Shown one piece after another: positions 22,165 through 34,440 of a stretch of DNA of 64,000 bases (positions are counted from its first letter, which is position 1; every line of letters begins with the position of its first letter). Made by a program: the position numbers and the translations under genes. The notes beneath the pieces are model-generated. The model searched no databases. It worked only from the letters and a program-made list of their open reading frames with translations, and was not told the DNA's origin. The DNA is from Lentinula raphanica (taxonomy: Eukaryota; Basidiomycota; Agaricomycetes; Agaricales; Omphalotaceae), in NCBI GenBank assembly GCA_027919835.1, contig JANVFP010000024.1:248001-312000 (forward strand). The letters run 5' to 3'.

Positions 22165-23172
22165 GTAGCTGATCAGATATTTGGTTAGCACCAGATATTG
22201 TCCAGAGTGCGAGCAATCACCTGGTGTACAATGAGCAGCACAAATTTCAGCCTGGTGCGATGAGGAATGGAATGGTAACGATGAGTGACAAGTTGGACTG
22301 TAGGAAGTGCCAATGAGTGGCGAAGCACTGGGTGACAAGCGACGAGGTGTAGGTGACAAGCGACGAGGTGAAGGTGATGAATGATGAGGTGGGCAACGAG
22401 CGACGAGGCAATAGCAGAGGTGGAAGTAAGAGTAAGAGAGCAAGATAGAATTCCCACGAATATTTGGTTCAACACGTGAAGCTGAGGTTCCCACAGATCA
22501 ACAAGATCACGCCTACACGTGTCCCCGCCCAGGGACGTGGGAACCTAATCTATTTTCTCTTTCGCTCTTTCATCGTTGTTGTAACTTGCAGCCGCAGTGC
22601 AGCGGCAGCCTTTGTACGTTCCAGCTTTTTACCATTCTTTGTCATTGCATACTAAGCTCTAGCTTGCATTGTAGGGTCCGATATTGAACTTACTGGTCGA
22701 CTATGGCAAGGTAAGAGTATTCAAGTGCATGGTCTACAATTGCTTAAAGCAGCTTTATTTACCAGGACTCATGTCATCACCGCCGACAATGGCTCCTTTC
22801 TCAATTACGGGCCAATGCCTGATTTGTGCGAGACTCACCGGGCGAAGAGGAGCGTATTTGGGCTGTATTATATAGATCCTGGCATCCACTTGAGTTTTAT
22901 CCTTTTGTTCTGTCGTTTGCACTATTGGAGCACCCTATCCAGATATTCCTTTCAGTCATACCCTGGCATTCCTCCCTTCCTTGAGCCTTCTTCTTATTTG
23001 TACTACCTCATTGCAGCACTAACCATATGTGACTGTCCTCATGTATCTTGTTTAAATATCATGCTCCATTCTTGTTTAAAGACGAAGTTCTGTTTAATTC
23101 TGTAAGGTCTGTTTAAACATGAATATGAAAAGTGCATTAGTGCATCCAGCAATCTTGTTTAAACAAAGTGAG
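22165..23172. other. Right interior of the outer element
   Basis: Four notable parts. 22336-22414 has tandem 21-base units around GACAAGCGACGAGG. 22484-22555 has a hairpin of GGTTCCCAC and GTGGGAACC. One GATC-N5-GATC lies at 22496. 22677-22880 is a short protein-like frame (LTGRLWQGKSIQVHGLQLLK, then TADNGSFLNYGPMPDLCE) of unknown family that could be a captured exon. GTTTAAAC copies at 23111 and 23157 begin the right subterminal zone. Confidence 0.4.
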
Positions 23173-23222
23173 TATTTAAACATGTTTAAACTTTGGATGG
23201 GCAAGCCATCGGATGTTTAAAG
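23173..23222 (-). repeat. Right terminal inverted repeat of outer element
   Basis: Reverse complement matches 4275-4324 at 46 of 50 positions, including ATGGCTTGCCCATCC. Confidence 0.75.
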
Positions 23223-24370
23223 ATGATAGACTCGATTTCTTTTGGCCGATGCTGACGCCTTCAATCTCGCCTCATCAGTGTACATTTTTCACAAACTATC
23301 GATCGTTCTTGTATTGCCGCCACATCTCCCTGTCTGGTTCGTTCTCCTCCACTGTTCTCTCATAATCGCAGGCTTAATGAATTATAGTTTCGCCTTGCTT
23401 AACACCCGTCATTCTCTCGACTATATCACAATCGAACGACTGCGAACGCTTGCACTACACTACTTCCGCGAACACTCATCTCGTCGACGGTACATATCTG
23501 CGTATCGATATCCAACGAATCTCCTCTCTCCTCACCAGTTCTCACTATCCTCCATCCTCCTCTGTTTTTCACATCTCTATACTCCGCTACCTAGCGTTTG
23601 ATCGTGCTTTTTCAGGTGCGTGGCTTGCGTAACTGTCTCTCCCCTATTGAATACTCATACCGCGTGCAGTCTTGGCTCGTCTACCTCACCTCGTCGATGC
23701 TGCTAGAATAATGTATATAATGTGTAGCGGTTCGTTCAGAAATGCTATATATAGGACTTCGAATCAAATTGTGACCATTCTTGAATGCCTGAAAGAGCGC
23801 AGAGGAGTTGTACGCGCATCGGTTCCTTGCATTGTCCATGTAATTTTCATAAACTGTTCGTCACCGTGATGCTTCGATGCTTCGAGCTGTTTGCTAGAGT
23901 GATGGCATAGCATCAAGGAGCACAAAGTGATAAGTGTAACTCCAGCTCTTCACCTGAATCCAATGAAAATGCAAGTCTTTATGCACCGTATACAGGTCTC
24001 TAAGCGCAAGTGTATTGTTCATCGACTAAACTTAGTGGTCTTCGGGTAGAAAGTCAAAGTAAATCAGGAATGATAAGATTTCGAAGTGATCAGCTCTTAT
24101 CTAGGCAGTCTCATGAGATTCATTCCGAGTAACAAGCCATCACTCAAAGTATTTCTGGACGTTGGTCGCTAGTCGGCAGTCTATGTCATTGATTTGAGTG
24201 AGAAGTTACCAGTCGCATAAGCGAAAAGCAGTCAAAGTCGATTCAAAAAGTGCGGAAACAGGGTCGAAGCCGAATAAAGTCCCAAAATAGGTTTCATAAT
24301 TTACACGTTGGTAAGCGTATACATAGATATATGTCAGACTAGGTTCTGAGTTCTGATCGCTGGCACCTAG
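23223..24370. other. Gene-poor interval
   Basis: Pyrimidine-rich sequence to about 23640 with short non-conserved frames, then unremarkable sequence. It occupies the place where the catalytic part of the carboxylesterase remnant should lie, but no homologous exon was seen. Confidence 0.35.
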
Positions 24371-24880
24371 CAATCTCTGTGTCCAGCATCCGAATCCATC
24401 GGTTACCGCGCAGCAGCTGGAGTTTCGATCTTTCGTTATGAGTACCAAGGTCAGGACTATAGTCATGAATTCTGTAAGCATTCTTTACTTAGAATTGTAC
24501 TTTCAGCGATCTTCCCCAACATATCACCCATGCCCCCATTGCGTGCATACCATACCTCAGAAATTCCCATGGTGTTCGGGACATACAACATCAGCGTTAA
24601 TGCAACGAACTTACCATCCACTCCTATCGAGATAGCTCTATCGAAAACCATGCAACATGTCTGGGTGGCATTTGCTCGGGATCCCCAGAATGCTCTACCA
24701 TCGATGGGGTGGCCTGCGTATGACTCGAACACACAAACAATTGCAGCGCTTGGGAACTATCAGAATCGTACTGGTTGGACGTTCACTCATTCTAACGTGA
24801 CGGATGTTCTTTGCCCTAATCTCACGCTCTTCAATGGAATGTTCGAGCAAGTCGAAGGGTTGTTGACGTCGCTTGGCTGA
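24371..24880 (+). pseudogene. C-terminal fragment of a type-B carboxylesterase/lipase
   Basis: Two exons, 24371-24449 and 24507-24880, join in phase (CPASESIGYRAAAGVSIFRY, then AIFPNISP...). The motif AYHTSEIPMVFGTYN is the family segment with the catalytic His (HGSEIxxVFG-like). The end (WVAFARDPQNAL, then GWPAYDSNTQTIAALGN) matches the C-terminal region. The oxyanion hole and GESAG nucleophile elbow are missing: upstream is gene-free sequence and then mobile DNA. It is a 5'-truncated remnant of about 150 codons from an enzyme normally near 540 residues. Confidence 0.7.
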
Positions 24881-25239
24881 TAACTTCCGAGCTGAGCAAT
24901 GGAATATCTGGGCCTGCTGCCACAATTGAGCTTCAATTTACTTTACTTCAAGTTACTATCTGTTACATATATTTGTGATTCGTGTAGATTACACTCAGCT
25001 GAAGCTAATGTTCTTGTCATTCTTGAAGCTCTTTCTAATAGCACTTACACCTAAAGCCTCCCCCAGAAAATTGGGAGGATGTATGCCATGAAAACTAACA
25101 AGCGCCGGTAACGGGCGTCTAATTACCTGCCATATCTTATCCGATGAGCTATTTTTTCTTCCGCACCACTTCCACGACCCTCATCAGTTGTAAACATGGC
25201 ACCGATTTACTAGCCACGCTCGACCTCTTTGCTTTCTTC
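24881..25239. other. Spacer
   Basis: 359 bases without a gene; presumably contains the promoter of the DUF1996 gene. Confidence 0.35.
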
Positions 25240-27251
25240 ATGCTCTCTACTATCCTTTGTCACATCTTGGCCCTTTCTTGGTGGCAGTTATGTATGGTCA
25301 ACGCCTACTGGTTAATGGCCTCAAGTGAGTAACATCTCCAGCTGTCATTTCTGGAGGACCCTGATACGACAACGCCTGCGTGGATCAGATAATATCCTCA
25401 CAACTCAGAGGCTAGACCCCATCGTCAATCCCGGACAAGTGTCGACCCATGTCCATTCAGGCAAATCTTTTGATCTGGTGGTGTCTATCATTCGATTTTG
25501 GTTTGACTGTTTTCCACGTAGTACTTGGAGGAAGTGCATTTGGCCCAAGTATCAATACTATCACTTTACAAGGCAGCAACTGTACGTCTGTACCCGTTCA
25601 GCAGGACAAGAGCAACTATTGGTATCCGGTATCAACTTAGTTGTTCACAATCGTCTCTTCAGATTCTAGCTCATAACTTCTTGCGTTAAATAGCAACTGT
25701 ACTTTCAGTGAGCACTACAATCATCAAGCTTCGAGGATCAAGGATTCACGCTCCCATTCAACAGAAGGAAGGACGGTTCCTTCACCAGTGTCAGCGGAAA
25801 CGCAGTGATGTGTGTACTCGTGCCTGTCTCTTTCTCATGTCTCGTATTAACGCCGCTGCTCACTCTAGATGTAAGTATCTCTCATTCGAATGGATCAACA
25901 TGCTCATTGAGTGTGTTATCCTGTGTCACTCACCCTTAGATTATCTCTTCGATGACTCATCCAACTCAACTATGGCTTTCCCAAACGATGTCAGTAAGTT
26001 TTGAAACCCTCTCGGACTGCCCATTCTATATGCATCTCCAGTTCCGCATGCTTTCGGGTACGTCAAGCATGACAGAGGTGGCCAAAGGTTGCGGTGAACC
26101 AGTTCATTCTCCACAGGAGATACCACATTGCGAACTCTCAATGCTTCAAGCTTCGCCCAGCAAGCAGTCACCTTTCTTTGTCTTCAGTTCAGTGGAACAT
26201 CGAATCGGTATAATGAGCTGCCCGTCGGCGTGAGCTGCCCAGCAGGCATTCGTTCTCAAATTGTCTGTCTCTCTTCCTGAAGTTTATCTCGATGTCTGAC
26301 GTACATGCAGAATTTTCCTAGCTGTTGGGATGGAAAGGTCAACTACTCAATCGTTCGCTTTGAGAATTTCTGTTCAACTTTTGTGCCAGAATGTTGATTC
26401 TCCTGATCACAAGTCGCATGTAGCCTTCTTATCTACCGGGCCAGACAATGGGACCTGCGACGACCCACAATATCCGATAACTTTACCTCGCATCTTCATG
26501 GAGGTATGTATCTAGGTCGTGAGCTGGAGCTTGCCAATGTTCACTGATTCACAACATAAGGTTTATTGGATAACCCAATATTTCGATAACCAGCGTGACC
26601 AAGCTCTGACTCCGAGTCAACCTTTTGTGTGAATATGGGATCCCTCATCTGTCTTGCTTCGATTTCACCGTTCACGCAACTCTTTGTATTTCAGTTTCGC
26701 AAATGGTGATCCGACAGGTTATGGATATCATGCAGGTAGGTCGTGAATCTCACAGCCAATATGTCTCGAAGACAGCTCAAGGAACTTCCATAGATTTCAT
26801 GAATGGCTGGGAAGACGGTGTACTTCAAAAAGCCATATCTGGATGCAACTGCAACCCCTATGGGGACCCTACCTGCTGCGTCGACGCTGGTATCTTTAGC
26901 TTCAATCAGACCAGCCAGTGCTATATATCAGAGACCGTCGACGAGCTTGTCCTTGGCAACCTATCCACCCTCCCCGGGGCTAATCCGGTGCAAGCCCCCT
27001 GCTTCGAGTCGTACATTGCCACCTCTACACCGGCGATATTGGCCCCGATTTACACGTATACTACTAGTACTGCTTCCGCCTCAGCTCAACTGCCATCTGG
27101 CACTGTTGTAACCTCTGCATATACTATCCAGACGGCGCAAACAGCCGTTGGGACGTGTATATGGAAAGGGGCAGCCTCGCGAAGCTGGAATGCTCATATA
27201 TGCTTTCGTGTGGCCGTTATATTGGTCGTCTCGTTGTGGTTCTTGCTTTGA
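25240..27251 (+). CDS. DUF1996 secreted protein with C-terminal membrane anchor, twelve exons
   Basis: Exons 25240-25324, 25389-25460, 25522-25628, about 25713-25811, 25940-25989, 26042-26057, 26117-26262, 26311-26337, 26390-26503, 26561-26628, 26695-26735 and 26794-27251. A signal-like N-terminus (MLSTILCHILALSWWQ) precedes DUF1996 landmarks: LDPIVNPGQVSTHVHSVLGG, then FAQQAVTFLCL, then NFPSCWDGKN, then NGDPTGYGYHADFMNGW. The protein ends with a Ser/Thr-rich stretch and a hydrophobic tail, suggesting a GPI or membrane anchor. Intron 2 appears to use a GC donor (CAG|GCAAAT), and exon 6 is only 16 bases. Exon 4 needs one extra base near 25730 to keep frame, so either that splice site is misjudged, the gene is damaged, or a base is missing. 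Function of DUF1996 is unknown; the family is common in fungal secretomes. Confidence 0.75.
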
Positions 27252-27789
27252 CGGATTGCATGGCCTGTATCAAGTCAGGACGGAATAGGATATGATAATG
27301 GAATCCCAAATCATCCCATTTTTAGCGAGGTATCCAATCGCTCAATTTGGCAGAATCAATCACTGTCAGTTCAAGGAAAATCCCTCTGTTCTATATTGAG
27401 TCTCTGGTCGTCGGACTAACTGAGGATCAACTGCTGTCGTATGAGATGGGTTTCTGAATCTTGAAGAAGTCTAAAGCACTTCCAGCTCGAGTCTGAGATG
27501 CACCAACGTCGAACAAACTTGTATTTAACATATGTAGCACAGGGTATGATACCATTGGCAATACTAATAAAGTAGTAGCACATACAATGTCAAAGTAACA
27601 AAGGTGAAGTGCGAATAAAATAAAATGCTATCGACAAATGTTTTGTCATGTCTGGTGTATAATGGAAGAGACATTGAGCACAAGGAACGACACTAAGTTA
27701 AAAGAGTCGAAGAAAAAGAAAGGACGAGAATACAGATGAGGGAGGACGTTGACAGAATGTATGATATCAATGGGTTGTACAGCGAGAGA
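27252..27789. other. Convergent 3' spacer
   Basis: 538 bases between the stops of the DUF1996 gene and the NHP6-type gene. Holds 3' untranslated sequence; nothing else seen. Confidence 0.4.
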
Positions 27790-28681
27790 TTACTCTTCGT
27801 CCTCCTCTGCTTCCTCACCACTACCGCCACTAGCAGCACCGTTCTTTTGTTTGTTCTAGAAGTTGAGGGATAATCAGTATCGATACAGGAACCATATATT
27901 CGAACACGTACATCGTATGCGGTCTTCTCCTCTTCTGCTCGCTCCTTGTCTCGAGCGGCCTGTTCAATGTAAGGCTGGATGGGGAGATTTTAATGATCAA
28001 TCGATTATTCAAGGTGTTCATACAACGAACCTTCTTCTCTTCCTCGTCAAGCTCCTTCCATTTAGCACCAAGCAATTTCCCGACCTCACCTGAAGCATAC
28101 TGTGAGCATACAGGGATCTTGCGATGAAAGAGAAGCATACCAAAGCCCGCGTCAGGATTCTCAGATTTGATTCGTTCACGCCAGTCTTGGCTGAAGAACA
28201 TGTAGGCAGATAAAGCTCGTTTCGGCGCCTTGGGATCTTTCTTGGGTTTGCGAGAGGCCTTCTCAGCCTTCTCGGTGGTCTTGCGCTGTCAGAAGGCAGT
28301 GTTAGGTCGATGAATGCCTGGTCAGAGAAGGAATATGTTGTGATGCGAGAAGAAGGGAGATATGTGTCATGAACGCCGATGACGACGTCCACCGGTATAT
28401 CGTCGTTTCCGAGAGCAATGTCCAAAACCATCCGTAGACATTGCCAAAGAAACAGAGGATGTAGACACGACGAGTCCCGTTGAATCAATCAACACTTCCA
28501 AACCGGGAAATAATCCGCATTTTCCAACATTTGCACTTCGTTGGTTTCAGTAAACAAGATCACGCTTCACACTCGTGTAAGCAGCTCGGTCAACGTCGGA
28601 GAGACGGAGTTCGAAGGGATAAAACGAGTGGGATAGTCGAATGAACAAGCTCACTTTGGCTTTGGTGGTTTCCTTGGGCAT
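27790..28681 (-). CDS. NHP6: NHP6-type HMG-box chromatin protein
   Basis: Five exons (28655-28681, 28141-28285, 28031-28089, 27912-27974, 27790-27855) encode 119 residues. A basic tail ([18 protein letters not shown]... [17 protein letters not shown]) leads into a single HMG box through [39 protein letters not shown] and the following helix; a short acidic end (EEAEEDEE) closes it. Layout and length match fungal NHP6, which bends DNA without sequence preference and assists FACT and transcription initiation in the nucleus. The first intron is 369 bases, unusually long for this window, and separates nine N-terminal codons. Intact. Confidence 0.93.
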
Positions 28682-29558
28682 CTGTTGAAAAGAGAGAGAG
28701 AACACGGTTATCAGTACGAATCATCCTCGTGAAGACCATATAAGCATCGCCCATGAGCGAATTTTGAAGAAATTCCAGCGTTTTTCATCGACCGAAGCCA
28801 ACGAAGTAGATACGCGACGCGTCTCACAGCCAAATAAACAACGCGCTCACTGATGAGGCGCATAGGTTGTTGTTGACTGTCAACGACGACGACGATGACG
28901 AAGCAACTTCGTCGCGGGCGATTTGAGGTATATAAAGGTGTAGAATACTCACTATGAGGAAAAGGAGAGAAGATGGAGAGAGTAAAAATTATGTGCAAGG
29001 AAATTTGGCTGGCACGGCCTATACAGTTAAACTGGGCAGAGACAGAAGGGAACGAACTTTTGGCAGAGTTTCGCTCTCCCTATTACTTTTGCAGGTGGGA
29101 ACCTCCTTCCTTTTTAAGTTGGCGCACGGTCCACCCGGCCGATAATTTGCCGAGTCCTCGAAACCATTCAAAGGCGCCGATTCGGCTTGTGCCGGTGAAA
29201 ATTTAACCGGGGCCCCTGTACAGTACAACTTGCTGTGCTTTCGCTATTCCTCTATGGTGGAGAACGTTGTAGCTGTAAAATCCTCTGCTCTACTCTGAGT
29301 GTACGATAAGGACAGAAACTAGTTCCCCTGTATGATAGCACGACGTAATCCACTAAATCAAGTGTATTGTTCGGGACGCAGCATCTCATCCGACATTACC
29401 CAAGACAGATAATCTATGATAGTCTATTCAGCGGCACGAAGGGGGTGTAAAAAGGCAGAAAGTCCGAACTCGAGAAGCACCAACGCCATACGAATCGCAC
29501 AACCAAGCTGGGTATGTTCTTCCAACCTTCGAGGCCCAACGCACCAATCCAGAAACTC
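28682..29558. promoter_or_regulatory. Upstream region of NHP6 and spacer
   Basis: About 880 bases. A TATA-like TATATAAAGG lies on the plus strand near 28929. Short frames on both strands have no protein character. No repeat or RNA gene was recognised. Confidence 0.35.
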
Positions 29559-30613
29559 TCACCCAACATGATTCATGTCGCCTGACATGGCATACTTGAT
29601 TGCATGATCATTTATGCAACCTCCTGCATTATTCCGAAGATACAAGCAGTTGAGACACATTGGTCGCAAAGCCCCAGCTACTTTTAACATATCAATCACG
29701 TCCGTGATGCTGATAAGAAATGGCATAGCGTATACTGGTGTGATATCTGTTCCCGGGATGACACAGTTCATGGCTTTGACACTCAGGGCTAGTGTACCGA
29801 GAGGACGGCCTGAGGTTATCGATTGATGCATTCTATCTCAAGTTTTAGCTCAGCTGGACTTTAAATATCAATGATCGAACTTACGAAGGGAAGGATACAC
29901 TTTCTCCACAATGACCCCAGGGTGTCCCAAAGAGCTCTGCAGAAGGTTCAATTGAAGAACGTCCATAACCGATTCCGGCAGAAGCATGTGCTCGTTGCAC
30001 AGGTGTGGGGTATACCAAAGAATGTGGCCAAACGGATTGAAGAGAAGAGACGCGACTCTCTCTCACATCTTCGCGACCTTCGCCTTTACCGGCCGAAACG
30101 CTAGAGGCGAGGCTGAATTTCAGCGTGTTCGCGTGACCATAACGGGTCAGAGTATTTTGAAATGAAGGGGGTTCATCAAATAGCATCTGAACAACAGTAG
30201 GAGTGTTGATGCCCAGCACGAACGAAGAAACGCGGCACCACTCGGCGTAGCAACTGAGTAGACGGATGAGTTGAGTGAACGAAGCGGTCGCGGTTGAATG
30301 GGTAAGAATATAACCTGATCTCATTTAGAGCCTGAACCAGTATCCTGTGCAGCAGAAGCTTACCAAGAGCAGAGAAGTAATCGGATATATCCATCTCTTT
30401 GTGTTCGTGAAACGGCACTCGGACAGAGTGGACTGTCCCGTCTGTCCCGTTCACATAGTGTTTTGCGTTTTTCAAGCAGGGGAATAAGATCTCATCAAAG
30501 ATACGAGTGAGATAGATAGAGTTGGGATTTGTACTTCGAGAGCACAACTCTCTCAGATATGTAGATATCTGTCCTTGACAATCAGCTTTCCTACGGGACT
30601 GGAAATCCGTCAT
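29559..30613 (-). CDS. Unrecognised minus-strand gene, exon joints uncertain
   Basis: Protein-like blocks occur in order on the minus strand: MTDFQSRRKADCQGQISTYL (exon 30364-30613), YAEWCRVSSFVLGINTPTVV (around 30240), EHMLLPESVMDVLQLNLLQ (around 29950) and GTLALSVKAMNCVIPGTD to the stop at 29559. The introns between them have plausible borders, but the join between exons 1 and 2 is out of phase by one, so either the model is wrong or a base is missing. No domain is recognised. It is divergent from the LHS1-type gene at 30983. Confidence 0.4.
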
Positions 30614-30982
30614 GATGGTCAGAGACGTACTAATGGAGCAGAATTCCGAGAAGTTGAGGCTATTGAAGAAAAAAGCCGGGGTATCATGGGCGAGTGTACC
30701 AGAATATGCCCAAGACCAAGTTTTTATGAAGAGAAAGTCATGTTGAAGAGGCTCAACGCCCGTTCAATGGCCCTCGATGATCAGTCCAAAGGAATTTAAG
30801 GAAACAAGTACTTAGGCGCTCAAAAAAATGAAACGCTTCGTCACTCGTGGGCGTCTAAAAATTTAGCACGACGCACGTGGCAATTCCTACTTGAAACTTC
30901 AAGTTATACGTGTCGACTACCATTTCTCTCAACGACCACGTAGATGCTTTGTATTTTGCTTTCTCTTTCACGATAAACCACT
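30614..30982. promoter_or_regulatory. Divergent promoter region
   Basis: Spacer between the minus-strand gene starting at 30613 and the ER chaperone starting at 30983. CT-rich near the chaperone start; no clear motif was identified. Confidence 0.35.
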
Positions 30983-33900
30983 ATGCGTATTCTCAAACTT
31001 TGGCATCTTCTATCTCTCTTTCTACTGGGATTACCCTCAGCTAGTTTCGCTGCCGTGCTTGCAATTGACTATGGATCAGATTGGATAAAAGCATCCTTAA
31101 TGAAGCCGGGTGTACCCTTCGATGTCTTATTAAACAAAGACTCGAAGAGGAAAATCCAATCTTCGGTTGGCTGGAAAAGAGATGATCGTCTTTTCGGCGG
31201 TGATGCTTTTAACATGGTGAGTGTTACTGTCCTGTTATATGCAATACAGAGATATTGAAAGGTCTCCAGGCTTCTCGGTTTCCTTCAGACTCCTTCTCAT
31301 CTCTCAAACTACTACAAGCTGCACCTTTCGACTCGGAAATTGTCTCATACTACACCACTATATCTACTGCCGACGTCGTTGAAACAGTGCGACATACCGC
31401 CGCATTGAAGCAGAGTGATGGCACGGAATGGAGTGTCGAAGAACTCATCGCAATGCAACTCGCATACGTCAAGGGTCTCGCAGAATCTGTCGCAGGAGAG
31501 AAGGTTTACGATGTCATCCTCACTGTACCTGCGTACTTCTCTCAGTTTGAACGCGATGCGGTGGCAGACGCGATTGAGATCGCCGGACTGCGAACATTGG
31601 CTCTCATCAACGATGGTTCGGCTGTGGCAGTCAACTACGCCATGACGAGGACCTTCCCAACACCGGAATACCACATCATATACGACGCCGGCGCGTCTTC
31701 GATCCGTGCGACGCTAGTGTCCTTCAGCACAGACAGCAAAACATCCACAACTCAGATTACTGTCCATGGAGTTGGGTATGATCGTGGGGTAGGAGGAACC
31801 GAGCTAGATAGACGTATGCGAGAGATTCTTGCAGACCAGTTTGTGGCCAAACATGGGAAGGATATCCGAAAGGATAAAAGAGGTATGGCCAAACTTTGGA
31901 AGGAGGCGGGACGTGTCAAGTCGATTCTAAGTGCCAACACTGAAGCCATGTCAAACGTCAGTTCCCATCCTTGGTACTCAAAGTTCTACACTGACTCGCG
32001 TTTTCACAGGTGGAGAGTCTCGCATTCGATATCGATTTCCGTTCCAAAGTGTCTAGGGCGCAGTTCGAAACGGCGTGTGAGGATCTCAAAAGTCGTTATG
32101 TCCAACCCATCATCAATGCTATGACTAATGGCAAAATTTCCTCGGTAATGATCTTCAGTGGCTGAGATAACCATCTCTAATCATCTCTCGTTCCAGGATA
32201 AACTTGTCTCTGTGATTTTCACCGGTGGAAGTACTAGAGTTCCAATGATCCAGGCAGCAGTCAAAGCACTTGTTGGAGAGTGAGTATCACTGCTGTTACT
32301 CGTTTTCAGAACCTTGCTCATTCCGCTCAGCGACAAGATTGCCTTAAACGTAAACGCAGATGAGGCAGCTGTACTTGGTGCTGCCCTACACGGCGCCAGT
32401 CTCAGTCGACAATTCAAGACCAAGGATATTAAGCTGACCGATATCCTCGTTCATGACGTCCAGGCGTCTTACCTCGCTGCACCTGCTGCTGAGGGCACCA
32501 AATCGCGGACTATCACCACGTCAATTTTCCCTGCTGGCTCGAAAGTCAACAGCAAGAAGACCCTGACGTTCAAGAGGAAAGAAGATTTCTCCATTCACTT
32601 TGACTACAAGACTCCCGTGGCGCCGTGAGTTCCGCTTGTCTCAATATTTTTCCCTTGCGCAGGGCTGAAAATTCTTGCAGAGGCTTTCCAACGCAACTGC
32701 TTGAAGTTGAGTTTACTGGTGTCGCGGAGGCTCTTGGCAACTTGACTGAACGTGGAGCCACCAACAACGTTGTCAAAGCTACTGTTCAGCTTTCAGAATC
32801 TGGGTTCATTTCGGTCACTGAAGCTATCGCAACTGGAGATATCAAAGACGACTCTCTAGCAGGTATGTGCTCTTTTGCGGTTGCATTTTCTATCCTCGAC
32901 TGACCAACTTATCATAGGTAAATTCAAAGGTCTCTTCGGAGGGAGTTCAACAGAATCGATAGATGAAGAGACTGCATCTGCAGGATCTGAGACGCCTATC
33001 GAATTTGATACGAGTTCTTCATCCGCTTCGTCCTCTTCATCTTCATCTTCATCTTCGACGTCCTCGACACCATCCAAATCTCCTGAACCCAAGGTTTCAT
33101 TGAAAGAGCTCGGAACGATCAAGCTCAATTTCACGTCTCACTTACCAACCATAACGCCGATGACTGTTGAGGAGAAAAAGAAGGCTAGGAGCAGGTGGGT
33201 GTTCTGAATCTTGATCTGCAGCATGAGTCTGAGCATCGTGTCACATACAGGCTTCGTGCCCTTGACCTGGAAGAGGCGGCCAAACTCAGAAAAGAAGAGG
33301 CTAGAAATACTCTAGAAAGCTACTTGTATCGGCTCCGCGACCTGCTTGACGACGATAACAAGGATACTCCGTTCAAGAAATGCTCTCAATGGTCAGAAAG
33401 GCAAGCACTTGCAGAGAAGATGGAGGAAACGTTCTCTTGGTTGCATGAGCAAGGAGACGATGCGGAAACCTCGGTTCTCCTGGACAAGAGGGTTGCTCTT
33501 GAGTAGGTCTTCCATCTTCTTGACGGCTTCCAATATGCTAATCGCTGTTCCAGAACATTGGAGCGACCCATCCAACACCGATATCAGGAAATCGAGGCTT
33601 TCCCTCAGGCTTTGAACAACAGCCAAATGTGGAACTGGAGCACCCGTCTCTTCTTGACCGAAGCTCGCCAAAACCTCACTCAGGAGATGGAAGCCGACCT
33701 TCCGTCGAAGTGGACCAAAGAAGAGCTTGACGGACTCGAGAAAGCTCTCAAGGAACACGAGACATGGCTGAATATCTGGGTGGAGAAACAAAAGTCTGTC
33801 AAGTCATACGAGGATCCGGTGATAGAGACGACGGAAATGAAAGCGAGAGCAAAGGTCCTCGAGACTCATTTGCAGAAACTGGCTAAGAGGAGAGTGCCGA

Positions 33901-34085
33901 AACCGAGGAAGACAAAGTCGAAGACTAGTACTTCAAGTACGAGTACGAGTGCTAGTGAGCCGGCTGTGCCAACGGATGAGGCTACAGAGCAGGAGAAGGT
34001 CGAGCAGCAGGTTCCGGTAGATGGCTCAGAACAGATACCGTTATCGCAACAATCTAACCCAGAAGAGCTTAGAGACGAACTTTAG
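30983..34085 (+). CDS. LHS1: ER Hsp70-family chaperone of the LHS1/HYOU1 (GRP170) type
   Basis: Nine exons (30983-31216, 31270-31956, 32010-32144, 32197-32279, 32331-32624, 32681-32862, 32918-33194, 33251-33502, 33554-34085) give 891 codons with every junction in phase. A signal peptide (LLSLFLLGLPSASFAAV) precedes the ATPase domain (AIDYGSDWIKASL; VPAYFSQFERDAV; FTGGSTRVPMIQ). A beta domain follows, then an acidic Ser-rich insertion (about residues 560-610) and a long helical C-terminus. The last residues are EELRDEL, an HDEL/KDEL-type ER retention signal. GRP170 proteins act as nucleotide-exchange factors for BiP and hold unfolded chains in the ER lumen; that role is from the family. Intact. 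Confidence 0.92.
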
Positions 34086-34440
34086 GACATAGAGAATAAG
34101 TACCCAGTTGGTCTTTGTCATGACCGCAAATAATGTAGCGTATGCGACGAGGGGGCGAGTATTTATTTATTTCAATATACGAAAGGCTGGACAAAACGAA
34201 CTCGAAAAGCGATCTAGTCCTGTAGAGCATTATTATAAGCGAAGTTCAAGCAGGCTGAAGTCTGCACGAGAGAAGAGCAGAAAGCAAACCCAGCAGACGC
34301 AGTGAAAGAGAAGATGAAGAGATAAAGCTGGTGTCGACAGGAGCTGGCAGGAGCGGTGTTCAAACGTTCATCCTTGAATCATTCGACCTCATGCCCAACG
34401 TTCGACGCTGTAAGCATGGAATACATATGAGGTACGCACT
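34086..34440. other. Convergent 3' spacer
   Basis: 355 bases between the stops of the LHS1-type and ALG2 genes; holds both 3' ends, nothing else noted. Confidence 0.4.

Larger units (their letters stand above)
4275..23222. mobile_element. Outer inverted-repeat element, split by a retrotransposon
   Basis: The ends 4275-4324 and 23173-23222 are inverted copies, 46 of 50 bases matching. Each leads into an AT-rich zone dense in GTTTAAAC. Removing the retrotransposon between the ACGA duplications leaves an element of about 1.58 kb (4275-4791 plus 22165-23222, with one copy of ACGA). No transposase was recognised, so it looks non-autonomous. Terminal inverted repeats plus subterminal motif clusters are typical of cut-and-paste DNA transposons; the superfamily is not assigned, and I could not see a clear target duplication. 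Confidence 0.6.

Noticed and set aside
22484..22555. Hairpin GGTTCCCAC/GTGGGAACC as a terminator or RNA gene
   Set aside because: The arms are short and far apart, inside a transposon; no supporting feature of an RNA gene or tRNA boxes.
32856..33134. Minus-strand acidic frame over the LHS1-type gene
   Set aside because: It is the complement of the Ser-rich insertion (TCT/TCA repeats read as acidic codons) in the intact chaperone gene.
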